DNA of 41,205 nt from JALYXS01 sp051003795 (lineage in GTDB: Bacteria; Acidobacteriota; Terriglobia; Bryobacterales; Bryobacteraceae), in contig JBPCKZ010000183.1 of NCBI GenBank assembly GCA_051003795.1, forward strand, positions 1 through 41,205. The letters run 5' to 3'. The position numbers and the translations under genes are program-made. The notes under the pieces were generated by a model. That model was not told the origin of the DNA. It saw nothing but the letters and a program-made list of their open reading frames with translations, and did not search any database. This document shows positions 34,142 to 41,205 of the stretch, piece by piece; position 1 is the first letter of the stretch, and every line of letters starts with the position of its first letter.

Positions 34142-35474
34142 GAAAATCTTAATTGCAAACCGGGGAGAGATCGCGCTGCGCATTATTTGCGCGTGCAAGG
34201 ATCTCGGTATTCGCACCGTTGCCGTGTATTCCGAGGCGGATCGCTACACCCTGCCGGTGCGTTTTGCGGATGAGGCGATCTGCATCGGCCCGGCGAAGAG
34301 CGCGCGCAGCTATCTCGATATTCCGTCCATCATCAGCGCCGCCGAAATCACGAATACGGATGCCATTCATCCCGGCTACGGATTCCTGAGCGAGAACGCC
34401 GGTTTCGCGGAAGTCTGCCGCGATTCCGGGATCGCGTTCATCGGGCCTACTCCCGAAGTAATTCGCGAGATGGGGATCAAGGAGCGGGCGCGCGCCATCA
34501 TGCGCGAGCATGGCGTACCCATTTTGCCGGGCTCGGAAGGCGTTCTGAAGAGCGCGGAAGAAGCCCTTGAGACAGCCGGGCGGATCGGCTTTCCAGTCAT
34601 TTTGAAAGCGTCGGCGGGCGGCGGCGGCCGCGGCATGCGCGTGGTGAACCGGCCCGAGGATCTGCCGGCGCTGCTCGCGCAGGCGCAACATGAAGCCGGG
34701 GCCGCTTTCAGCTCAAGCGACGTCTATTGCGAGAAATTCATTACGGCGCCCCGGCACATCGAATTTCAAATCCTGGCGGACCGGCATGGCAATGTGGAAA
34801 TCCTTGGCGAGCGCGAGTGCAGCATCCAGCGCAGGCATCAGAAGCTCTTGGAAGAATCGCCTTCCCCGGCGCTCGATCCCCAGGCGCGCGCGCGGGTTTC
34901 GGCGAAATTACGGGAAGCCCTGAAGTCCATCGGATACACCAACGCGGGAACCGTGGAGTTCCTGATGGATGAAACCGGCAGCCTATATTTCATTGAAGTG
35001 AACGCGCGCATCCAGGTGGAGCATCCGGTGACGGAGATGGTGACCGGCGTGGACCTGGTTCGATCGCAGATCCGCATCGCCGCCGGGGAGCGATTGCCGG
35101 ATATTCTCGATTTGCCGATTCAGTTCCGGGGCCACGCGATCGAATGCCGCATCAACGCGGAGAATCCGGAGACGTTCACGCCATCGCCCGGCCGGATAAC
35201 GGGGTTGAATTTGCCGGGCGGAATCGGGATTCGCGTGGACACTCATGCGTTCACCGACGGCGTGATTCCGCCGTATTACGATTCGCTCGTGGCCAAGCTG
35301 ATTGCCCATGGCCGGGATCGGACGGAAGCCGTCGAGCGGATGCGGCGCGCGCTCGACATGTTCGTGGTGGAAGGAGTTCACACGTCGATTCCCCTGCACC
35401 GGCGGATTCTGGCCGACCCGGATTTCCTGGCGGGAAACTTCGATACGAACTTCATCGCGCGGTTCGCGAAATAG
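34107..35474 (+). CDS. accC: Biotin carboxylase subunit of acetyl-CoA carboxylase
   Basis: The 455-residue ATP-grasp enzyme carboxylates biotin on AccB. The N-domain opens FKKILIANRGEIALRII. ATP-binding glycine loop KASAGGGGRGMRVV and active-site EVNARIQVEHPVTE are intact, as are the preceding HPGYGFLSEN and ECSIQRRHQKLLEE. The start is uncertain: the ATG at 34107 lies inside accB and gives ten extra residues before the canonical FKKIL; a TTG at 34122 would fit the family length better. Either way translation is coupled to accB by overlap. Confidence 0.95.
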   Translation: MERPCLPSAPFKKILIANRGEIALRIICACKDLGIRTVAVYSEADRYTLPVRFADEAICIGPAKSARSYLDIPSIISAAEITNTDAIHPGYGFLSENAGFAEVCRDSGIAFIGPTPEVIREMGIKERARAIMREHGVPILPGSEGVLKSAEEALETAGRIGFPVILKASAGGGGRGMRVVNRPEDLPALLAQAQHEAGAAFSSSDVYCEKFITAPRHIEFQILADRHGNVEILGERECSIQRRHQKLLEESPSPALDPQARARVSAKLREALKSIGYTNAGTVEFLMDETGSLYFIEVNARIQVEHPVTEMVTGVDLVRSQIRIAAGERLPDILDLPIQFRGHAIECRINAENPETFTPSPGRITGLNLPGGIGIRVDTHAFTDGVIPPYYDSLVAKLIAHGRDRTEAVERMRRALDMFVVEGVHTSIPLHRRILADPDFLAGNFDTNFIARFAK

Positions 35475-35506
35475 AATGCAGTAAACTCGAAACACGGTCC
35501 GTAACC

Positions 35507-35932
35507 ATGCTCCAAATCCTTTGGCTTTTTCTGGCCGCTACTCTGGCGTTTTCCGCGGACGACGCCTGGTCCAAAGTTCGCGAACTGAAAACCGGCACCG
35601 AACTTCGCGTGCTGAAAAAGGGCGCGAAACAACCCGTGGCGGCCAAGATGGACGAAGCCACGGATGAGAATCTGATCGTGATTCTCAAGAACGAACAGGT
35701 GGCGATCGCGAAAAGCGATATCGAGCGGATCGACTACCGGCCCGCGAAATCCGGGCGCGTCACCAAGGAAACGAAGACCACGACGGAAGTGCCCGGCGAA
35801 AAAGGACCGGTGCTTGGACGGGCTCCCGGCAAGAACGGTCCCACGACTTCCACGTCGAGCGGCATTTCGATTGGATCGAAGCCGGATTTTGAAACGATCT
35901 ACCGGCGTACCGGCGCGGCGGTTCACGAGTAA
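35507..35932 (+). CDS. Small secreted hypothetical protein
   Basis: The 141 residues start with a signal peptide (LQILWLFLAATLAFS, cleavage near SA-DDAW). A short beta-rich domain follows (SKVRELKTGTELRVLKKGAK, LIVILKNEQVAIAKSDIERIDY). The C-terminal half is low complexity, rich in Thr, Lys, Gly and Pro. I do not recognise the family; the KTGTELRV / KSDIERIDY pattern suggests a small SH3-like or LSm-like barrel. It is 32 bp after accC on the same strand but likely unrelated to fatty-acid synthesis. Confidence 0.75.
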   Translation: MLQILWLFLAATLAFSADDAWSKVRELKTGTELRVLKKGAKQPVAAKMDEATDENLIVILKNEQVAIAKSDIERIDYRPAKSGRVTKETKTTTEVPGEKGPVLGRAPGKNGPTTSTSSGISIGSKPDFETIYRRTGAAVHE

Positions 35933-35947
35933 GTAAGCCATCCCGCA

Positions 35948-38900
35948 ATGCAAGAAAATCGGATTCTTCGCGCATCGCTCCTGTTCCTTGCCTTCGGATG
36001 TTCACTTGGCGCGCAAGGCGGCCCTCCTCTCAATCGAAGGGTTCTGGTTGTCTACAACGCGGCCATCGCGGATTCCGCTAGCCTGGCGAATTACTACGTT
36101 TCGAGGCGGGCAATCCCCAGGGCCAATCTCTGCGCGATCAGCCCGCCCGGCGCCACCTACGTGAGTGCCGCCGATTTCGACAACACCGTCAAAGCTCCGA
36201 TTCGAGCGTGCCTGAACGCCGTTGGCCCTTCGAATATCCTCTACATCGTTTTCAGTTATCAGACGCCCTACGGACGAATCGGAACCGACGGAAACGGTTA
36301 TTCGCTGGATCAATCGATCGCCGATATATGGGATCAATACAACCCTATGATCTTGTATCCATACCCGGATAATCCTCACCCGTATTACGCGGGCGCCCAA
36401 AGTCAAGGAAATTTGTACCAGCCGTTCATGTCATTGGCGGACTATCGCAGCCAGTCCGGTTCCATGCTGCTCTACTCGGTCTGGCGGCTCGACGCGGCAA
36501 CGGCCGTCATCGCGCAGGGCCTCGTGGACAAGGCGTTGCAGGCGGAATCGAGCGGACTCATCGGGCAGGTTTGCATCGATCGAAATCGCGGCGATTTGAC
36601 CGGCCAGTACGACGCCGGTTACCTGGCAGGGGATTGGGATCTGCATGAGGCCGCCTTATTCGCCGCGCAGGCCGGATTTGCGGTTACGGAAGATCCCAAC
36701 GATGCGGAGTTCGGCACGGCGCCCGCGCCTCCACGTTGCGACAACGCCGCGCTCTATTCCGGATGGTACAGCCTGGATCATTACAACGACGCGTTCAGTT
36801 GGAATCCGGGCGCCATTGGCTGGCATCTCGATAGCGCGTCGGCGCTGGACCCGCGCGGCGGAACGAATTGGTCGGCCAATGCGCTATTGAAGGGAATCAC
36901 CGTGACCAGCGGGGCCGTGAAGGAACCTTACCTCGAAGCGCTGCCGGCGCCCGACGGCGTCTTTCGAAACCTCTTTGAGGGGGCGAATGTCGGCGATGCC
37001 TTCTTGCGCAACACTCCCTACGTCAAATGGATGATCATAAACATGGGCGATCCGCTTTATCGTCCCTTTCCGGCGGGATTTCCGGTTTTCAACCAGGCCG
37101 CGAACCCGCAGACGTCTTTGGCTCTCACTCCACAATTTTTGGTGGGAGGGGGCGCCTCCAGCGGTACGGTGGAACTGGCGAATCCAGCACCGCTTGGCGG
37201 GACTCTTGTAAGTCTGGTCAGCGACACCCCGGGTTTGGCGGCGGTTCCGGCGAGCGTCACCGTTCCAGCCGGGTCCAGAAGCGCGACTTTCCCAATCACT
37301 ACGTCCCTTGCCACCGCGAACACCTATCCTCGGATCTCCGCCACGTCAAATTCGATCGCGCGGGTGAATACGCTTGGAGTAGTGCCTCTGCTCGGCGTGG
37401 TAACAGTAACTCCCGATACCGTAACCGGCCCGGCGACGGTAATCGGCGCGGTTTATTTAAACGATTATGCCCCCTCGGGCGGTACCTTAGTCACACTTAC
37501 CAGTAATAGCCCCGCGGTTGCCGCGGTTCCCTCGAGTGTCCTCGTTCCAGCCGGTTCGGTATCGGGAAAATTCAACGTCTTAGTCAACGCGGCGGCATCG
37601 AATACATCGATTGCAATCACCGCGGCAAACGCGGGCGCGACTTACTCCGGCACGCTAAGCGTCAATGCAAGTGCAGGGGGTAATGCGTTAGCGGTTTCAC
37701 CCGCCGCGCTCTTTTTCAGCTATTCCGCCGGGGGCTCGGCCTCGGCTCAAATAATATCGATCGGGAGCACGGGGAGCAATTTAAGCTTTACGGCGGCATC
37801 GTCGGCGAACTGGTTAGTGTTGTCTTCTCAAGGCGGGATGACACCGGCGAGTATAAGTGTTTCGGTGAGCTCTAACTTAATGCCCGGGAACTATGCGGGA
37901 ACGATTACACTCAGCGGTTCGGGAATCGCCGTTCCGGCTGTAATCCCGGTGTCGTTGACTGTAACCGCGGCTCAATGCACCTATAACATCGGTTCGCCGG
38001 GCCAATCTTTCGGAGCGACTGGCGGAAATGGAAGTGTTGCCGTGTCCGCCGGGCCCGGTTGCGCATGGAGCGCTTCGAGCAATGCCGGTTGGCTGACTAT
38101 ATCGGATGGCGGTTCCGGCGGCGGAAATGGGACCGTGGCGTTTACGGTCGCGGCGAATGGGAGTTCCGTGTCCCGCACCGGAAGCCTGAGCATCGCCGGC
38201 CGGACTTTCACGGTTGCGCAGGCCGGCGCCGCGTTAACTGGAGTTATCCCAACGGTCGTGTTCCACGACATTTTCGGCGGAATGCGGCTGGCCACTTTCG
38301 GCTCGACCGTTATCCACGATTGGGGCGGAATTTTCGCAAGCGATCCGGGCATGGCGCGAAACGCCGCCGCCGATACTTACGCCGTGGAGCGGGATAACTA
38401 TAACGGCATCTGGCTGAACGTGTTCCCGGCCGGCGCGCAGACCTGGGCTGGATGGACTTTCGCGGGCGGTATCTTGGCCGGCGTGCCTGCCGTGACTATC
38501 GCTCCGAACGGAACCGCGTGGTTTGCCGCAAAGGACTCTTACGGCGCTTATTATCTGAATAGCTACTTCGGAACGTTTAGCGGCTGGATACCTTTGGGTG
38601 GAATTTTCGCGAGCGATCCGGCGATTGCCGCGACGCCGGATGGATCGGTTTACCTCATCGCGCGGGACAGTTCTGGCGGCATGTGGAGCGGGCGTTATAT
38701 TCCCGGAACCGGATTTCAGGGCTGGAATTTCGGAGGCGGGATCACTCCGGGCACTCCCTCCGCCGCCGCCGGCGCGGACAACGCGGTTTATGTTTCCATG
38801 CGCGATCCATCGGCGGGGATTTGGATGGGGCGGGTGCAGGGAAACTCCTGGAGCGCCTGGCAGCCCGGGGCCGGTACCATGGCGACGGACCCCCAACTCG

Positions 38901-39178
38901 CTTCCGCCGGAAATTCAGTCTATGCAGCGGCCCTGGACGCTTCGGGAGGAGTCTGGTACAACCGGTTTGTCACCGGGCTCGGCAATAACTGGCAGGGCTG
39001 GACGGGGGCGGGTGGTATCATGCAAAGCGTGTCGGCGGCAGTTTCGGGGTCGAAATTGTACCTGGCGGGACGCGAGAAAAACGGCACGCTTTGGTGGCGG
39101 GACACCACCGCGGACGGGTGGAGCTATCTTGGATATGCAGGTTTGCCTGTTGGGCAGATCGCCGCCGGGCCGCGCTAG
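35948..39178 (+). CDS. Large secreted protein: TIGR03790-like domain, Ig-like/BACON domains, C-terminal propeller-like repeats
   Basis: The 1076 residues begin with a signal peptide (possible lipobox near LAFGC). Residues about 25-380 resemble the TIGR03790 family (VLVVYNAAIADSASLANYY, VFSYQTPYGRIG, WMIINMGDPLYRPF). From about 390 two or three Ig-like/BIg-type repeats follow (GGTLVSLVSDTPGLAAVP, GGTLVTLTSNSPAVAAVP). Two BACON-type domains come next (SSANWLVLSSQGGMTP; CAWSASSNAGWLTISDGGSG). The last ~310 residues contain about six repeats of 45-50 residues, each with W-x-x-x-G-G-I and an alternating 'YVAARD..GG.W' core, as in beta-propeller lectins. No known catalytic residues. Probably surface exposed. 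Confidence 0.8.
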   Translation: MQENRILRASLLFLAFGCSLGAQGGPPLNRRVLVVYNAAIADSASLANYYVSRRAIPRANLCAISPPGATYVSAADFDNTVKAPIRACLNAVGPSNILYIVFSYQTPYGRIGTDGNGYSLDQSIADIWDQYNPMILYPYPDNPHPYYAGAQSQGNLYQPFMSLADYRSQSGSMLLYSVWRLDAATAVIAQGLVDKALQAESSGLIGQVCIDRNRGDLTGQYDAGYLAGDWDLHEAALFAAQAGFAVTEDPNDAEFGTAPAPPRCDNAALYSGWYSLDHYNDAFSWNPGAIGWHLDSASALDPRGGTNWSANALLKGITVTSGAVKEPYLEALPAPDGVFRNLFEGANVGDAFLRNTPYVKWMIINMGDPLYRPFPAGFPVFNQAANPQTSLALTPQFLVGGGASSGTVELANPAPLGGTLVSLVSDTPGLAAVPASVTVPAGSRSATFPITTSLATANTYPRISATSNSIARVNTLGVVPLLGVVTVTPDTVTGPATVIGAVYLNDYAPSGGTLVTLTSNSPAVAAVPSSVLVPAGSVSGKFNVLVNAAASNTSIAITAANAGATYSGTLSVNASAGGNALAVSPAALFFSYSAGGSASAQIISIGSTGSNLSFTAASSANWLVLSSQGGMTPASISVSVSSNLMPGNYAGTITLSGSGIAVPAVIPVSLTVTAAQCTYNIGSPGQSFGATGGNGSVAVSAGPGCAWSASSNAGWLTISDGGSGGGNGTVAFTVAANGSSVSRTGSLSIAGRTFTVAQAGAALTGVIPTVVFHDIFGGMRLATFGSTVIHDWGGIFASDPGMARNAAADTYAVERDNYNGIWLNVFPAGAQTWAGWTFAGGILAGVPAVTIAPNGTAWFAAKDSYGAYYLNSYFGTFSGWIPLGGIFASDPAIAATPDGSVYLIARDSSGGMWSGRYIPGTGFQGWNFGGGITPGTPSAAAGADNAVYVSMRDPSAGIWMGRVQGNSWSAWQPGAGTMATDPQLASAGNSVYAAALDASGGVWYNRFVTGLGNNWQGWTGAGGIMQSVSAAVSGSKLYLAGREKNGTLWWRDTTADGWSYLGYAGLPVGQIAAGPR

Positions 39179-39293
39179 AACCTTCACTTCAGACCTCTAA
39201 AGCAAAATCGTGAATCTGTCGATTCAAAAGAGTTGAGCGAGGAAAGTACTCCGGCAACTCTGCATAAATAAGATTGTGATTTATAGTCCGTTA

Positions 39294-39383
39294 GTGGCGG
39301 GGGAGTTCTGCACGAATTGTGGCAAGTCTCTGAAACGATTTGCTATAAATTGTTCTAGCCGGGCCGTTTTTGTTGTATTCTGA
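39294..39383 (+). other. Short open frame with a zinc-ribbon-like CTNCGKSL motif in the intergenic region
   Basis: The 279-base gap between the large secreted protein and the OmpA-like gene holds no recognised gene. One frame from a GTG at 39294 encodes 29 residues containing EFCTNCGKSLKRF, which looks like half of a zinc-ribbon ('FCTNCGKSL' is a common opening). No Shine-Dalgarno site precedes it and only a third cysteine (AINC) follows. It may be a remnant of a zinc-ribbon gene or chance. A TATAAA at 39344 and AT-rich DNA on either side suggest the OmpA-like gene's promoter lies here, but no clean -35/-10 pair was found. Confidence 0.25.
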
Positions 39384-39457
39384 TAGCACCAAGTTTGTTT
39401 TATTCAATCACGGGAGTACTGCTTGAAAGATCGGAGAGAACTATGAAAGGAGCGTCC

Positions 39458-40948
39458 ATGAGTAAGAAATTGCTGTTGGCATCGATCGCAACGGGCCTGA
39501 TTGCCAACGGCCTATTCGCGCAAGGGATGGATACGCGAGCATCCAAAGGCGATTGGGAGGAGATCAATTTCGAATTCAATTCGTCCGTGTTGACGGACGG
39601 CTACCCGAGCCTGTTGCGGTTGGCCGACATGCTGAAGCAGCATCCCGATTACAAGGTGCAGCTTGAAGGAAACACCGACCCGATCGGGAGCAACCGGTAC
39701 AACGATAAATTGTCCGTGGCGCGCGCGAATACCGTGGCCCAGTTCCTTCAGAAATATGGCGCGTCGCCGAACCAGATTCAAGTGAAGGGGCAGGGCAAGC
39801 GCAACCCCGAGGTCCCGAACACCGGCAAGTTGGGCCGTTGGATCAATCGCCGGGTCGTGATGACGGTTACGGGTCCCAACGGCAATGTGATCGCCGAGGG
39901 CGGCGTTTCCGATGTGCTGCCGGAATTCAAGAAAGAATTGGATCAAATCAACGCGAAATTAGATAAATTAAAATCGCTGGACGATATCCTAAGCCAGTTG
40001 GACAGCCTGAAAAATCAGGTTACCGCGCTGAAGGGCGATACGACGACCATCATCGCCGGCGAAAAAGAGATCAAGACGGATACCACGGAACTTGTAAAGC
40101 GGCCTCCGCCGCTCACCTACGAGCAGACCGACGAGATCGCTCATCGCGCCGCGGATTACGCATTGACGCAGAACGCCATCCGCAACAAGAAATATTCGTT
40201 GATAGGCCTGAACATTGGACCTACGTTCATGCCCGGACGAACTGGCAACTACAGCGCCACGGCGTATGGCAAGGTGTTGTTGCCTTTCGGAAACGGCAAG
40301 ACTCCCGATTTGCCGGGTAGCCACGCCGTGCAGATCGGCGCGCAATGGCTCTATTGGCCGCAGCGGACTGAAGCTCAATTTGACGCAGGTCTTGTGCAGC
40401 GCTTCGGGTCGGTGCAGGCTGGCGTGTTTGGTTCGTTCCTCGAATCCAACTTCCGCAGCTATCACGGGGGCGCTTCGCTCGGCCAAGCCGCATTTACTTT
40501 GGACTACATCTTCCATTACGGCAAGATGGGCCTCTTCGCGGCGAAGGGATTTCATGACGATCGGGTAGTCGACCGCGCCCTTCTCGGCGTGGGACCGGGC
40601 ATGGCCTTCATGAGGATCGAAGACCAGATCGGCTATAGCGCTCAGGTCGGCATATTGGGCAACTCATACCTCGAAGGCAGCTTCGCTTACAAGAAGAGCT
40701 TGGCGCAGGGCCTGTCCACTAGACCGGCATCGATGCTGCGCTTGGTCCTGCCCGTGGCTGAGATGTTCGCCATCACCGCCGAAGCGAGCGTCAATACCAC
40801 TTACCAGAACTTAAACGATGGCGGTCGCGTGGTCTTCGGGTTCCAGTTCGGCAATATGCTGAGACCGCGCAGTTACTACAGCACGCAGGGACCGGTGCCC
40901 GTCGAAGTTCCGATGGTGCATTACGAACTGCTGCGCCGGACGTTTTAG
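39458..40948 (+). CDS. Outer-membrane protein with N-terminal OmpA domain and C-terminal beta-barrel
   Basis: The ATG at 39458 is preceded by AAAGGAG at ideal spacing; upstream ATGs at 39443 and 39395 are less likely. The 496 residues show a signal peptide (LLLASIATGLIANGLFA). A peptidoglycan-binding OmpA domain follows at about 35-138 (INFEFNSSVLTDGYPSLL, the LEGNTDPIGS Asp74, LSVARANTVAQFL, GRWINRRVV). A coiled-coil/linker runs at about 150-200 (ELDQINAKLDKLKSLDD). The rest is a beta-barrel ending in a C-terminal aromatic residue (LLRRTF), the usual sorting signal. Its OmpA domain is N-terminal, the reverse of classical OmpA. It should link the outer membrane to peptidoglycan. Confidence 0.87.
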   Translation: MSKKLLLASIATGLIANGLFAQGMDTRASKGDWEEINFEFNSSVLTDGYPSLLRLADMLKQHPDYKVQLEGNTDPIGSNRYNDKLSVARANTVAQFLQKYGASPNQIQVKGQGKRNPEVPNTGKLGRWINRRVVMTVTGPNGNVIAEGGVSDVLPEFKKELDQINAKLDKLKSLDDILSQLDSLKNQVTALKGDTTTIIAGEKEIKTDTTELVKRPPPLTYEQTDEIAHRAADYALTQNAIRNKKYSLIGLNIGPTFMPGRTGNYSATAYGKVLLPFGNGKTPDLPGSHAVQIGAQWLYWPQRTEAQFDAGLVQRFGSVQAGVFGSFLESNFRSYHGGASLGQAAFTLDYIFHYGKMGLFAAKGFHDDRVVDRALLGVGPGMAFMRIEDQIGYSAQVGILGNSYLEGSFAYKKSLAQGLSTRPASMLRLVLPVAEMFAITAEASVNTTYQNLNDGGRVVFGFQFGNMLRPRSYYSTQGPVPVEVPMVHYELLRRTF

Positions 40949-40956
40949 ATCCGGCT

Positions 40957-40987
40957 CGCCGGTAGAGCTTTAAGGGCTCTACCGGCG
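40957..40987. terminator. 12-bp perfect hairpin between the OmpA-like gene and rnpB
   Basis: CGCCGGTAGAGC (40957-40968) and GCTCTACCGGCG (40976-40987) form a perfect stem with a 7-nt loop. It sits between two convergent transcripts, eight bases after the OmpA-like stop codon. There is no long T-run on either side, so it may act as a bidirectional terminator or RNA 3'-end protector without a classical U-tract. Confidence 0.55.
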
Positions 40988-40994
40988 AATTATC

Positions 40995-41205
40995 TCGATA
41001 GCCTGCCCGGCTATAAGCCGGTTTCTGTACCCTTGCGGGCGATAGTCATTCGTCTAGGCCGGACATTGCTATCCGGCTCAAGCAACCTACCCGAGAGTTT
41101 GACGGAACGGGCCGCTCCTCCTCTCCTATTTGGTCTTGCTCCGCGTGGGGTTTACCCTGCCGGACGAATTACTCCGTCCGCGGTGCGCTCTTACCGCACC
41201 TTTTC
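40995..41205 (-). ncRNA. rnpB: RNase P RNA, 3' part (gene continues beyond the window)
   Basis: The minus strand carries the conserved 3' half of bacterial type A RNase P RNA. The AGACCAAATAGG-type core is at 41125-41141, followed by the region holding GGGTAGGTTGCTTGAG, GACGAATGACTATCGCC (universal core near the 3' end), and the final ACAGAAACCGGCTTATAGCC (the CCA-interacting end). The 5' half lies outside the window to the right. The exact 3' end, about 40995, is inferred from the end of the conserved core; the 12-bp hairpin just beyond it may terminate the transcript. RNase P RNA removes tRNA 5' leaders. Confidence 0.92.

Noticed and set aside
39317..39349. TTGTGG ... TATAAA as the promoter of the OmpA-like gene
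   Set aside because: The spacing is 21 bp, too long for a normal sigma-70 promoter; other pairs in the gap were no better.

Overview
The window looks like chromosomal DNA from a GC-rich, diderm bacterium. The best guess is an acidobacterium of the Solibacter/Bryobacter kind. This is inferred from the dense signal-peptide-bearing hypotheticals, the carboxypeptidase-regulatory-like and TPR proteins, a TIGR03790/BACON-type protein, the LysW-like mini-protein and the Omp85-TamB set. No 16S gene is present to confirm it. Gene density is high, with many 1-4 bp start/stop overlaps. No gene-free stretch exceeds 300 bases, and I saw no CRISPR, tRNA, complete insertion sequence or prophage.

Layout. 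1-2.2 kb: decayed remnant of a giant N6-methylase/helicase gene from a mobile element (minus strand), joined abruptly near 2009-2015 to the last ~60 codons of a Crp/Fnr regulator (plus). 2.2-8.5 kb: metabolic and regulatory genes: an SDR, a NarL-type response regulator, an aldo-keto reductase, a secreted hypothetical, a 2-hydroxyacid dehydrogenase, and a LytS-type kinase with a frameshifted LytTR response regulator. 8.6-16.4 kb: a coupled minus-strand operon for outer-membrane biogenesis: Omp85 (BamA/TamA-like), a SurA-like chaperone without a PPIase domain, and TamB. 16.4-19.4 kb: a MoeB/ThiF-type enzyme, a second hydroxyacid dehydrogenase and class II fructose-1,6-bisphosphatase. 19.4-25.4 kb: a minus-strand carbohydrate cluster: GH2, a clan GH-A hydrolase, and a fused glycosyltransferase/UDP-galactopyranose-mutase-like protein. 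25.5-32.2 kb: PilZ, then the attenuator-controlled DAHP synthase followed by a close run (membrane protein, PfkB kinase, cytochrome c, DinB), a LysW-like acidic protein, and two redox proteins. 32.3-41.2 kb: a TPR protein, accB-accC, a secreted hypothetical, a very large beta-rich secreted protein, an OmpA-domain outer-membrane protein, and the 3' part of RNase P RNA.

The most striking signal is upstream of the DAHP synthase gene. A 20-codon leader peptide, MPYAYANSFWYRFWGFIPSR, holds eight aromatic residues (Phe, Tyr and Trp all present). It is followed by mutually exclusive antiterminator and terminator hairpins. This is a textbook ribosome-mediated attenuator for the first step of aromatic amino-acid synthesis, and it appears to sense all three aromatic amino acids. 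Its leader start lies almost at the predicted transcription start.
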